64,000 nt of DNA. Source: Clostridia bacterium. Its GTDB lineage: Bacteria; Bacillota; Clostridia; Oscillospirales; Acutalibacteraceae. Where the stretch lies: positions 62,001-126,000 of the forward strand of contig JAFYGK010000032.1 of NCBI GenBank assembly GCA_017543285.1. Reading direction: 5' to 3'. A program made the position numbers and the translations under genes. The notes beneath the pieces were generated by a model, which saw nothing but the letters and a program-made list of their open reading frames with translations, did no database searches and had not been told where the DNA came from. Positions 8,834 through 17,200 of this stretch are shown piece by piece; position 1 is the first letter of the stretch, and each line of letters begins with the position of its first letter.

Positions 8834-9697
8834 ATGAACGCACTTGAAATCAGGGGTCTATCAAAGAAACTGGGCGGAAAATCCAAGACCGCCGGAGCTT
8901 TTTACCTTGAAAACATCGACCTGACGCTGCCCAGCGGCTGCATTATGGGCCTTGTCGGTGAAAACGGCGCGGGTAAAAGCACGACGATCAAGCTGATACT
9001 GGACATGCTGCGGCGTGACAGCGGCTCGGTGCTGATATTCGGCAGGGACATCACAAACAACGGGAGCGAACTTAAAGAGGATATCGGCGTTGTTCTTGAC
9101 GAGGTCGGCATACCCGACTGTCTGACCAGCGGACAGGTGGGCAAAATAATGCGGAACACCTACAAAAACTGGAGCGACGAGGCTTACGCCGGCTATCTCA
9201 AAAAGCTCTCTATACCTCCGGACAAACAGTTCAGGGAATATTCGCGCGGAATGAAGATGAAGCTTGGCATAGCCATAGCCATGTCGCACGACCCGAAGCT
9301 GCTGATTCTGGATGAAGCCACAAGCGGGCTCGATCCGGTGGTTCGCGACGAGGTCGTGCAGATGCTTGCCGATTTCACGCGCGACGAAAACCATTCGGTG
9401 CTGGTTTCCTCGCACATTGTCAGCGATCTGGAAAAGGTGTGCGATTATATCGCGTTTCTGCACAACGGAAAGCTGCTGCTGTGCGAAGAATAGGACCGCC
9501 TTTTGGACGAATACGGCATGATCCGCTGTTCGGACGAGCAGCTAAGGGAGCTTGACCCCGCAGCCGTAAAATATATTAAGCAGACATTCTACGGCAACGA
9601 AGCGATAATACTGAGAAACGGAATACCGTCAAATATGATAGTCAGCCCCATCAGCATAGAGGAGCTGTTCGTGTATATGGTCAAGGAGGAGAGATGA
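8834..9697 (+). pseudogene. ABC transporter ATPase interrupted by an in-frame amber codon
   Basis: The reading frame encodes a YtrB/BcrA-like ATPase: Walker A GENGAGKST, ABC signature YSRGMKMKLG, Walker B LLILDEATSGL and the switch His (SSHIVSDL). Codon 220 is TAG (9491-9493); with no shift of frame, 67 further codons continue a plausible C-terminal domain and stop at TGA (9695-9697), one base before the permease ATG. As I remember relatives, Lys (AAG) is common at this point, a single-base difference. Either the gene is truncated to 219 residues, the base is an error or polymorphism, or the stop is read through. TAG ends neighbouring genes normally, which argues against recoding. The start at 8834 is chosen for its GGAG site. 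Confidence 0.85.
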
Positions 9698-9698
9698 C

Positions 9699-10349
9699 AT
9701 GAAGGGTCTTCTTTTGAAGGATATTTATGTTACGGTAAAGCAGTGCAGATCGCTGCTCATAATCGCCGTTGCTTTTATTGCCGCCGGAATTGCGCTGGAC
9801 AATGCCTTTTTTACAAACTACACCGGAATACTTGTGAGCACCTTGCCGATTACCCTTTTATCCTATGATGAGCGCAGCCATTTCGACAAATACAGCGCGA
9901 CGCTTCCGGTCAGCCGATCACAGTACGTTTCTGCAAAATATCTTATAGGACTGCTGGCGCTGCTTTGCGCTATGATCGTCCTTGCAGCGGCGCTGGCGGT
10001 TAAATCCGCGGCGGACGGGAGCTTTTCGCCCGGCGGCCTTGCCGCGCGCATGATGGCGTTTCTCTCCTTTTCCTTGGTGGTTCCGGCGCTGGATCTGCCG
10101 TTTATTTTCCGGTTCGGAGTGGAAAAGGGCAGGATAGCATATCTTATTATCCTGATTGCCTGTGCCGGTCTTCTGGCGGCCGTTCCTTTTTTGAGTTCCT
10201 CCGATCCTGCCGAAGCTGACACGCTCGGATATGAGGCTCTGTATACGGCGAAGGGCTTCCTCCTGCCGGCTCTCTGTCTGCTTGCTGTCGCGCTATATAC
10301 CGGATCGTGGGCCCTGTCTGCAGCGCTTTATAAGAAAAGGGAATTGTAG
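9699..10349 (+). CDS. ABC-2-type transporter permease
   Basis: A 216-residue integral membrane protein with about five or six hydrophobic segments (roughly residues 17-32, 37-53, 82-102, 117-133, 145-163, 185-205). It opens with a KGLLLKD motif typical of ABC-2 permeases of the BcrB/YtrC type, and contains the FDKYSATLPVSR block that precedes the second helix pair in this family. It begins one base after the ATPase frame ends. It would pair with the interrupted ATPase, so a truncated ATPase may leave the transporter inactive. Confidence 0.88.
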   Translation: MKGLLLKDIYVTVKQCRSLLIIAVAFIAAGIALDNAFFTNYTGILVSTLPITLLSYDERSHFDKYSATLPVSRSQYVSAKYLIGLLALLCAMIVLAAALAVKSAADGSFSPGGLAARMMAFLSFSLVVPALDLPFIFRFGVEKGRIAYLIILIACAGLLAAVPFLSSSDPAEADTLGYEALYTAKGFLLPALCLLAVALYTGSWALSAALYKKREL

Positions 10350-10371
10350 GAGCGATACCCTGTTGAATCAA

Positions 10372-10406
10372 AAAAATCAGCCTGCCGGTCGGTCAGGCTG
10401 ATTTTT
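10372..10406 (+). terminator. Rho-independent terminator of the GntR-ABC operon
   Basis: Stem AATCAGCCTG (10375-10384) / CAGGCTGATT (10394-10403), flanked by A and T runs; 25 bases after the permease stop. The A-run on the other side may let it also serve minus-strand transcripts from comM. Confidence 0.8.
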
Positions 10407-10586
10407 GCATCGCCATAAACAGAATGCCGCTGGAGGCGCCCGGACGCTTGACCGCCGAAACACCGCCCGCGCGAAAGCCGCGGATACAGCCCGGCGTCAG
10501 ACATAATACATCCGCGCTATGCGCGTAAGATTGACGCCGCCGCGGCCGCAAAAGCATAAATCCAAATCGAATAACCGCTGCAGCGG

Positions 10587-12116
10587 TTATTCTCCTCCCC
10601 AATACTTCCTGTCCAGGCTCCTGTACTGTATCGCTTCCGCGATATGCGCCGACGATATGGTTTCCTCGCCGTCCATGTCGGCAATGGTACGTGCTATCTT
10701 CATTAAGCCGGAATAGGCCCGCGCGGATAGTCCGAGGGAATCATACGCCCTGTGTATCAGCTGTTCCGCGTCGCCTGTGAGCGGACAGTATTTATGTATC
10801 ATGGGCGAGCTCATTTTTGCGTTGGCGCATATGCCCTCGTCGGCAAAACGGCTCTCCTGTATCCTTCTTGCCTTATTGACGCGTTCTCTGATCTGCGCGG
10901 AGGTTTCCTCGGCTCTGCCCCTGGAAAGCTCGGCGTATTCTACCGGAGGCACCTCGACGTGCAGATCAAGACGGTCGAGCAAAGGTCCGGATATTTTTGA
11001 GAGATATTTTTCCACCGCTTTTTTGCCGCATATACAGGCTTTTGTCGGATGGCCGTAGTATCCGCATGCGCACGGGTTCATGGCGCAGACCAGCATGATG
11101 GAGCAGGGAAATGTCATTGTGCCGGAAACGCGCGAAATGGTGACGAGCTGATCCTCAAGAGGCTGGCGCAGCACCTCGAGGGTGTTGCGCGCAAACTCCG
11201 GCAGCTCGTCCAGAAAGAGCACGCCGTTGTGCGCTAAGGATAATTCGCCCGGACTCGGCACCTTGCCGCCGCCTGCAAGAGCCGCGGCCGAAATGGTGTG
11301 GTGCGGAGCGCGGAAGGGACGCGCAGTTATCAAAGCGGTGTCGGGCGGCATACAGCCGGCGACCGAATATATTTTCGAAGTTTCGAGGGCTTCCTCACGG
11401 GTCATCTGAGGCAAAATGGAGGGCAGACGGTTTGCCAGCATGCTTTTGCCCGCGCCGGGAGGACCAATCAGCAATATATTGTGTCCGCCGGCGGCGGCAA
11501 CCTCCATAGCGCGTTTTGCCTCATGCTGTCCCGTTACATCGCAGAAATCGAGCTGGTGCCCGGCTGCCGTAAAATCTATCTCGCCGGTTTTGACGGGGCT
11601 GAGAACGCATTTTCCGGTCAGATGGTCTATAAGCTCGCGCACGCCGGAAACTCCGTAGACCTCGACCCCGGAGGCAACGCTTGCCTCCTGCGAATTTTCA
11701 GACGGAACAAAAATCTTTTTAAAGCCCAGCCGGGCGGCCTCAATCGCCATCGGCAGAATTCCCTTAACCGGGAATATCTCGCCCGTCAGCGACATTTCGC
11801 CTGCGAACACGCAGTCGCGAACGTCGGCGTAAAGCTGGCCGGTGGCCAGCAGAAGCGAAAGCAGTATCGGCAGATCGTAGACGGGACCTTCCTTTTTGAT
11901 ATCGGCGGGCGCTAAATTCACCGTGATGGTGTTTACCGGCATTTCCAGTCCTATATTTCTGAGCGCGGCGCGTATCCTGTTGCGCGATTCCTTTATCGCC
12001 GCTCCGGGCAGACCGACAATATCAAAGGACGGCATCCCCTGCGATATGTCGCACTCAACATGTACGGTAAATGCGTCAAGACCGCAAAGACCCATGCTGT
12101 AAACATCCGCAAACAT
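10587..12116 (-). CDS. comM: YifB/ComM-family Mg-chelatase-like AAA+ ATPase
   Basis: A 509-residue protein with the N-terminal Lon-protease-like fold (about residues 1-165), an AAA+ domain with Walker A GPPGAGKS (about 217-224) and Walker B LFLDELPEF, a Cys-rich insertion (CAMNPCACGYYG...CICGK) and a C-terminal Mg-chelatase domain. In naturally competent Gram-negatives ComM is a branch-migration helicase for integrating donor DNA; in Clostridia its role is less clear. The start at 12116 has GAGGATGG upstream. It is 42 bases downstream of trmL on the same strand. Confidence 0.93.
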   Translation of the reverse strand: MFADVYSMGLCGLDAFTVHVECDISQGMPSFDIVGLPGAAIKESRNRIRAALRNIGLEMPVNTITVNLAPADIKKEGPVYDLPILLSLLLATGQLYADVRDCVFAGEMSLTGEIFPVKGILPMAIEAARLGFKKIFVPSENSQEASVASGVEVYGVSGVRELIDHLTGKCVLSPVKTGEIDFTAAGHQLDFCDVTGQHEAKRAMEVAAAGGHNILLIGPPGAGKSMLANRLPSILPQMTREEALETSKIYSVAGCMPPDTALITARPFRAPHHTISAAALAGGGKVPSPGELSLAHNGVLFLDELPEFARNTLEVLRQPLEDQLVTISRVSGTMTFPCSIMLVCAMNPCACGYYGHPTKACICGKKAVEKYLSKISGPLLDRLDLHVEVPPVEYAELSRGRAEETSAQIRERVNKARRIQESRFADEGICANAKMSSPMIHKYCPLTGDAEQLIHRAYDSLGLSARAYSGLMKIARTIADMDGEETISSAHIAEAIQYRSLDRKYWGGE

Positions 12117-12158
12117 AAGAATACCATCCTCGTTATTTTAATAATTCTGTTTTTTGAC

Positions 12159-12653
12159 TCACCAGTTGAATTCTCGCAGCCTGCCGTAGTTTTGCAGCTC
12201 GGGGAACCCCCATTGACGCATGACCTCATATGTGCCGACGGCGACGGCGTTGGAAAGATTGAGGCTGCGCGCGTCGGTTATCATAGGGATACGCACGGTC
12301 GTGTCGGGATTATCGTGCAGCAGCTTTTCGGGCAGACCGGCCGTTTCCTTGCCGAACAGCAGATAGGAGTTGTCCGGGTAGCTGACCTCGCAGTAGGTGT
12401 GTTTTGCCTTGGTGGAAAAATAATAAAAAACGCCGTTGTTTTTCTCAAAAAACTCATCCAGCGAATCATAACAGGTAATATCAAGATAGTGCCAGTAATC
12501 CAGTCCGGCTCTTTTGAGCTTTTTATCGTCGATCTTAAAGCCCATCGGACCTACAAGATGAAGCCGCGCGCCGGTCACCGCGCAGGTGCGGCTGACGTTG
12601 CCGGTGTTCTGCGGTATCTCCGGCTCGACCATGACAATGTTGAGCGTCGGCAT
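12159..12653 (-). CDS. trmL: tRNA (cytidine/uridine(34)-2'-O)-methyltransferase
   Basis: A SPOUT-fold methyltransferase of 164 residues that 2'-O-methylates the wobble base of certain leucine tRNAs. Family signatures are the opening NIVMVEPEIPQNTGN, the LLFGKETAGLP block and the C-terminal knot IPMITDARSLNLSNAVAVGTYE region. I place the start at 12653, seven codons inside the longest frame, because a CAGGGG ribosome site sits eight bases before it. Confidence 0.93.
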   Translation of the reverse strand: MPTLNIVMVEPEIPQNTGNVSRTCAVTGARLHLVGPMGFKIDDKKLKRAGLDYWHYLDITCYDSLDEFFEKNNGVFYYFSTKAKHTYCEVSYPDNSYLLFGKETAGLPEKLLHDNPDTTVRIPMITDARSLNLSNAVAVGTYEVMRQWGFPELQNYGRLREFNW

Positions 12654-12674
12654 TTTTAACCCCTGATTAAACAT

Positions 12675-13025
12675 TTTTATATTTGTATTATATTGCCGTT
12701 ATTTGGGTTTGTCAATGGGATAAGGCACATTTATCCCGACGGGTGAAACGATCCAAGGCAGCGAGCCGTCCGCCGCGCAGGCGGTTTGCCGCAGCCGGGA
12801 TTTTGCGCTCAGACACGGGCTGCGGCTGCCTGACGCTATCCGTCTTTTGACTCTGTTATGACTCTTATCCGGAAATTGCTGCGGGGATTTTACGTCGCCG
12901 GCTCCGGATGCCGGCGCCCGGAATAAAATCCCCGAATGTTTACAAAAAAGCATTGATTATTATGGCAAAACAGGATAAAATATAACTGCAAGCAGATTTG
13001 AAACCGAAATCCATGAATACTATAA
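12675..13025. other. Intergenic region without a gene
   Basis: About 350 bases between the divergent trmL and the 13044 gene. It has no coding-like frame with a ribosome site. GC-rich in the first 230 bases and AT-rich in the last 70, where the promoter of the downstream gene probably lies. No strong hairpin seen. Confidence 0.5.
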
Positions 13026-13043
13026 ATGAAAAGAGGTACTTTT

Positions 13044-13484
13044 ATGTCATCATTCTCCGATTTTTTAGAAGGCAAATATGAGGGCAGCTTTGAGGAATAC
13101 TTAGCCGATCTGTCGGTCACCGAGATGGCAATCGACGAGGACCCCGAACTCACCGAGGAGCAGAAAACAACCCTCAAGAAGATCATGCGTACCGCAAAGG
13201 CGGCATACGATAAGGCCGCGGAAGGCGCAAAGGCCATCTATGCCAAGGCCGCGGAAGGCGCAAAGGGCGCGTTCGACACGGTTTCGGCCGGCATCAAAGA
13301 AGGCGGCAGAAAGGTAGCCGACGGCACCGTAAAGATCAAGGACGCCGCCGTTCAGGAAATAGGCGATACCATCGAGGAAATCAAGGAAAACAAAGAGCTT
13401 ACCATCAAGGTAGCCGTAGCTTCCGCAGTCGCGACAGCCGCAGCAATCGGCCTCGCGAGTCTTATTTTCAGAAAGCGCAAATAG
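13044..13484 (+). CDS. Unknown helical protein with a C-terminal membrane anchor
   Basis: A 146-residue protein I cannot assign to a family. The N-terminal 50 residues are acidic (DEDPELTEEQK). The middle (about 52-100) is an Ala/Lys-rich amphipathic helix with short internal repeats (KAAEGAKA twice), and residues 118-138 are a transmembrane helix followed by a basic RKRK end, which suggests a tail anchor. The start at 13044 is favoured because AGAGG precedes it, although an ATG lies six codons upstream. The helical repeats resemble YtxH-like or phasin-like stress proteins, but this is only a resemblance. Confidence 0.7.
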   Translation: MSSFSDFLEGKYEGSFEEYLADLSVTEMAIDEDPELTEEQKTTLKKIMRTAKAAYDKAAEGAKAIYAKAAEGAKGAFDTVSAGIKEGGRKVADGTVKIKDAAVQEIGDTIEEIKENKELTIKVAVASAVATAAAIGLASLIFRKRK

Positions 13485-13527
13485 TTTTCAGTCGAAAAAA
13501 GCCGATTTTTGCCGCGAAAGCAGTATT

Positions 13528-13548
13528 AATGCCTCCGCGGCATTTTTC
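13528..13548 (+). terminator. Short terminator-like hairpin
   Basis: AATGCC (13528-13533) / GGCATT (13539-13544) with a five-base loop and a short T-run, 44 bases after the helical membrane protein gene. Weak stem. Confidence 0.5.
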
Positions 13549-13594
13549 CGGAAAAAATTATATTGTATTTTTTGATATTATCGGCAAAATGCTA

Positions 13595-13623
13595 TTTACA
13601 TATCAATATTTACATGATATAAT
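13595..13623 (+). promoter_or_regulatory. rpsO promoter
   Basis: TTTACA (13595-13600) and TATAAT (13618-13623) with a 17-bp spacer, leaving a ~135-base leader before rpsO. The leader contains TTATCGCC-TTAC-GGCGATAA, a perfect hairpin, and may host S15 autoregulation, though I cannot match it to a specific known S15 leader. Confidence 0.7.
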
Positions 13624-13763
13624 TTTAATTCAGTGGCGCAAAGCCGCTATTCCTCTTACTTAATGCGCGGCGCAGAAACAACCTCTTCGCTTATCGCCTT
13701 ACGGCGATAAAGCACCCGCATTCGGTTTGACGGAGAAATATTTACTGAATGAGGTGTAATAAC

Positions 13764-14030
13764 GTGTTACAGCAGGCTGAAAAGCAGGAGATCATGCAGC
13801 AGTATGCTCTCCACGAGGGCGACACAGGCTCTCCCGAGGTCCAGATCGCGGTACTCACAAAGAAGATCAATCTTCTCACCGAACATCTTAAAGTTCACAA
13901 GAAGGATCATCACTCCAGACGCGGCCTTCTCAAGATGGTCGGTAAAAGACGCGGCCTTCTCAACTATCTCATCAAGAAGGACATCAACCGCTACCGTGCG
14001 ATAATTGAGAAGCTCGGCATCCGTAAGTAA
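13764..14030 (+). CDS. rpsO: 30S ribosomal protein S15
   Basis: A small-subunit primary binding protein for the 16S rRNA central domain; 88 residues, normal length. The conserved blocks [20 protein letters not shown] and RRGLLNYL are all present. The start is GTG at 13764 with GAGGTG nine bases upstream, rather than the ATG 15 bases before it, because this gives the usual S15 N-terminus. It is followed by a terminator and then pnp, the classical rpsO-pnp order. Confidence 0.98.
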   Translation: MLQQAEKQEIMQQYALHEGDTGSPEVQIAVLTKKINLLTEHLKVHKKDHHSRRGLLKMVGKRRGLLNYLIKKDINRYRAIIEKLGIRK

Positions 14031-14097
14031 TTTCCGGCTGCCCTGCGTCGTAGCATCCTGCGCTGCATGCGCCGGGTGAAATACGATTTTCGTCAAG

Positions 14098-14133
14098 AAA
14101 AGGGGCAAACAGTTTATGCTTTGCCCCTTTTTT
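14098..14133 (+). terminator. Terminator after rpsO
   Basis: Perfect 12-bp stem AAAAGGGGCAAA (14098-14109) / TTTGCCCCTTTT (14120-14131) with a T-run; 68 bases after rpsO. Confidence 0.9.
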
Positions 14134-14213
14134 GAAGCCCGAAACCGAATGTCTTCGTCCGCTCCGGCGCCGCCCGGATGACGAACGATCAAAAAAGGTC
14201 GGGACAACGGCAA

Positions 14214-14278
14214 CTTGGGTTTTAGCAGTGAAACGGGCGCTCAAGCGCTTGAGCTTCGGTTTTATTGCTAAAAACCTT
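14214..14278 (+). promoter_or_regulatory. Long hairpin in the pnp leader
   Basis: GGTTTTAGCAGTGAAAC pairs, with a few mismatches, with GTTTTATTGCTAAAAACC about 25 bases later; the top of the stem holds GCGCTCAAGCGC, a second palindrome. In several bacteria pnp mRNA carries a long leader stem cut by RNase III and used for PNPase autoregulation; this hairpin is placed for the same job, 50 bases before the start. That role is inference. Confidence 0.55.
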
Positions 14279-14327
14279 TTTCCTTGTCCCGACTGAAAAA
14301 TCAAAAAAAGAAAGGAAAAGGCTAATA

Positions 14328-16532
14328 ATGTTTGAAAATTTCAGAATATTTGAAACAACGCTCGCCGGCCGTCCGCTCGTAGTAGAGACCGGAAAAATGG
14401 CGCAGCTTGCCAACGGCGAGTGCCTCATCCGCTACGGCGAAACAGCCGTTCACGTCGCCGTAACCGCATCGGCGAAGCCCCGCGAGGGCGTCGATTTCTT
14501 CCCGCTGTCCGTGGACTTTGAAGAAAAGCTCTACGCTGTCGGCAAGATCCCCGGCTCCTTCACAAAGCGTGAGGGCAGACCGTCCGAAAAGGCGATACTC
14601 GCTTCCCGCGTCATCGACAGACCCATCAGACCGCTTTTCCCCAAGACCATGCGCAACGACGTTTCCGTAGTCGCAACAGTAATGTCGGTCGATCCCGACT
14701 GTTCTCCCGAAATCACCGCCATGATCGGTGTTTCCATTGCCATATCCATTTCCGATATTCCCTGGAACGGTCCCATCTCCGGCGTATCTGTCGGACTTGT
14801 TGACGGCGAATTTGTCATCAACCCGACTGCCGAGCAGAAGAAGATCTCCCAGATGGCCGTCACCGTCGCCTCCACAAGCGAGCTTGTCGCAATGATCGAG
14901 GCCGGTGCAAACGAGGTTGAGGAAAAGACCATGTTCGACGGCATCATGCTGGCGCACGCCGAAAACAAGAAGGTCGTCGAATGGATCAAATCCATCGTCG
15001 CCGAGATAGGCAAACCCAAGTTTGAGTTTGTTGAGGTCGAACCCGATCACGATCTGTTCGAAGAGGTTAAGGCTTTTGCCATAGAGGATATTAAATTCGC
15101 CATGGACACCGACGACAAGAAGGTGCGCGACGAAAGGTTAAAGCCCATATATGAAGCCGTTCACGAGAAATTCGACGAGCAGGTCGGCGAGGAAAACGTC
15201 GCGGTGCTCGACGATTGCCTTTACAAGGTACAGAAGTTCGTAGTCCGCCGCTGGCTGCTCGACGAGCAGAAGCGCGTTGACGGACGCGGCATGGACGAGA
15301 TACGTCCGCTGGCGGCCGAAGTAGGGCTGCTGCCCAGAACGCACGGAAGCGGCATGTTCACCAGAGGACAGACTCAGGTTCTTACAACCGTTACCCTCGG
15401 TCTTGCAAGCGAATACCAGATCCTTGACGGCATCGACGACGAGGAAAGAAAGCGCTATATGCACCATTATAATTTCCCGTCCTATTCGGTCGGCGAAACC
15501 AGACCGTCCAGAGGTCCCGGCAGACGTGAGATAGGTCACGGCGCTCTTGCCGAAAGAGCCCTCGTTCCGGTCATTCCCTCCCTTGAAGAATTCCCGTACA
15601 CCCTGCGCCTTGTTTCCGAGGTTCTTTCCTCCAACGGCTCCACGTCCCAGGGCTCTATCTGCGGCTCCACTCTGGCGCTCATGGACGCGGGCGTTCCCAT
15701 TTCGGCGCCTGTCGCCGGTATTTCCTGCGGACTTATCACCGAGGGCGAGCGCTGGATGACGATGGTTGATATCCAGGGAGTCGAGGACTTTTTCGGAGAC
15801 ATGGACTTCAAGGTTGCCGGTACCCACAAGGGCATAACCGCCATCCAGATGGATCTGAAGATAAACGGTCTTACCCCCGAGATCATCGCTGACGCATTTG
15901 AGAAAACACGCAAGGCGAGAATTTATATTCTTGACGAGATCATGCTCAAGGCAATTCCCGAGCCGAGAGCGGAGCTTTCCAAGTATGCTCCCAAGATGCT
16001 CTCCACCACCATCGACGTGGACAAGATCAGAGAGATCATCGGCCCGGGCGGAAAGGTAATCCAGAAGATCTGCGCCGAGTGCAACTGCAAGATCGACGTC
16101 GAGGAGGACGGCAAGGTATTTGTCTGCTCCACCGATATTGAGGACGCAAAGCGCGCCATGTTCATGATAGAGACCATAGCCAAGGATCCCGAGATCGGTG
16201 CCATATACAACGGCAAGGTAACAAGGCTCATGTCCTTTGGCGCATTCGTCGAGATAGCCCCCGGCAAGGAAGGTCTTGTGCACATCAGCCGCCTCGATGT
16301 AAAGCGCGTCGACAAGGTCGAGGATGTTGTCAACGTAGGCGATCAGGTCATAGTCAAGGTCATCGAGATAGATGATCAGGGCAGGCTCAATCTCAGCCGC
16401 AGGGACGCTCTCATCGAGGTTGAAGGAGCGGTTCCCGAAAATGACGTCGCGCCGCTCAATTCCGACAGAAGAAGCGGCCGCCCGGGCGGACGTCAGGGTG
16501 GTCGCCCCGGCGGGAGAAACAACCACAGATAA
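14328..16532 (+). CDS. pnp: Polynucleotide phosphorylase
   Basis: A 3'-5' phosphorolytic exoribonuclease of mRNA turnover, trimeric. The 734-residue protein has two RNase PH cores (about 10-230 and 315-545), a KH domain (about 555-615; IIGPGGKVIQ) and an S1 domain (about 625-695; FGAFVEIAPGKEGLVHIS), with an Arg/Gly-rich basic tail. The start at 14328 (MFENFRIF) is preceded by AAAGGA and matches the family N-terminus; the longer frame from 14265 would begin inside the leader hairpin. Confidence 0.98.
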   Translation: MFENFRIFETTLAGRPLVVETGKMAQLANGECLIRYGETAVHVAVTASAKPREGVDFFPLSVDFEEKLYAVGKIPGSFTKREGRPSEKAILASRVIDRPIRPLFPKTMRNDVSVVATVMSVDPDCSPEITAMIGVSIAISISDIPWNGPISGVSVGLVDGEFVINPTAEQKKISQMAVTVASTSELVAMIEAGANEVEEKTMFDGIMLAHAENKKVVEWIKSIVAEIGKPKFEFVEVEPDHDLFEEVKAFAIEDIKFAMDTDDKKVRDERLKPIYEAVHEKFDEQVGEENVAVLDDCLYKVQKFVVRRWLLDEQKRVDGRGMDEIRPLAAEVGLLPRTHGSGMFTRGQTQVLTTVTLGLASEYQILDGIDDEERKRYMHHYNFPSYSVGETRPSRGPGRREIGHGALAERALVPVIPSLEEFPYTLRLVSEVLSSNGSTSQGSICGSTLALMDAGVPISAPVAGISCGLITEGERWMTMVDIQGVEDFFGDMDFKVAGTHKGITAIQMDLKINGLTPEIIADAFEKTRKARIYILDEIMLKAIPEPRAELSKYAPKMLSTTIDVDKIREIIGPGGKVIQKICAECNCKIDVEEDGKVFVCSTDIEDAKRAMFMIETIAKDPEIGAIYNGKVTRLMSFGAFVEIAPGKEGLVHISRLDVKRVDKVEDVVNVGDQVIVKVIEIDDQGRLNLSRRDALIEVEGAVPENDVAPLNSDRRSGRPGGRQGGRPGGRNNHR

Positions 16533-16578
16533 GCAAAACCGGCAAAAAGTATCTGCCGAAAGCCGAAAACAATAAACC

Positions 16579-16610
16579 GGGACAGCCGTAAACATACGGC
16601 TGTCCTTTTT
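16579..16610 (+). terminator. Terminator after pnp
   Basis: Stem GGACAGCCGTA (16580-16590) / TACGGCTGTCC (16595-16605) with an AACA loop and six Ts; 47 bases after the stop. Confidence 0.93.
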
Positions 16611-16632
16611 TGCGCCGTGGTTTATACTGAAC

Positions 16633-17200
16633 GTTTTACGTGCTGATTTGGTTTAAACGACCGTTCACTCGGTCAACTGCGCGCACAAGCATTTTAAGCC
16701 CGACCGACAAGGGCGGATTTGCATAACAAAAGAGCCTTTTAACGCCGTGCTCAGGGCATAAGAAAAGCACCTCGTGAAAGGTGCTTTAGCTGGTATTCAT
16801 TATAATGAATTTTACTATATTTTTCAACCTCAACTCTCTTCGCCCACACAGCTTTCTGCGCCGTACTCCTGCCGAAGCCCGCGCCGCCGGCTGCGCCGTA
16901 GGGAGCCTGCACGCGGCTGCCGTCAAACGGCAAGCCCTTTTCCCGACAGAATTCTTTCAGCTTTGCTTTCTTGTCCTTCGATCTGTTGAATACGGACTTG
17001 ATTTTCGAGCAGATTCTGCGCCGGGCAAGGTGAGATTTTGCAGGAATACCTTGCGAATTCCGAGGACAGAGCGCTCGGTCCGGCGATATGCCTGAAATTA
17101 AGGTCTGCCTTTAATCGGCGTTAAGCATTATCCGGCATTGCGGCTTGATAATGCCCCGCGGAATATTTCGGAAAACCTCTTATCAACGCGCGGCAGCAGG
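16633..17200. other. Intergenic region with a minus-strand terminator-like hairpin and a possible decayed frame
   Basis: About 570 bases between the pnp terminator and feoB. AAAGCACC (16764-16771) / GGTGCTTT (16780-16787) form a hairpin. On the minus strand an open frame without a convincing start runs from about 17060 into this hairpin; it includes protein-like stretches (for example KKAKLKEFCREKGLPFDG) and ends at 16751. It may be the 3' relic of a gene or chance. No other gene is visible. Confidence 0.4.

Noticed and set aside
15138-16595. 485-codon minus-strand frame
   Set aside because: Antisense shadow of pnp, produced by codon bias in a GC-rich gene.
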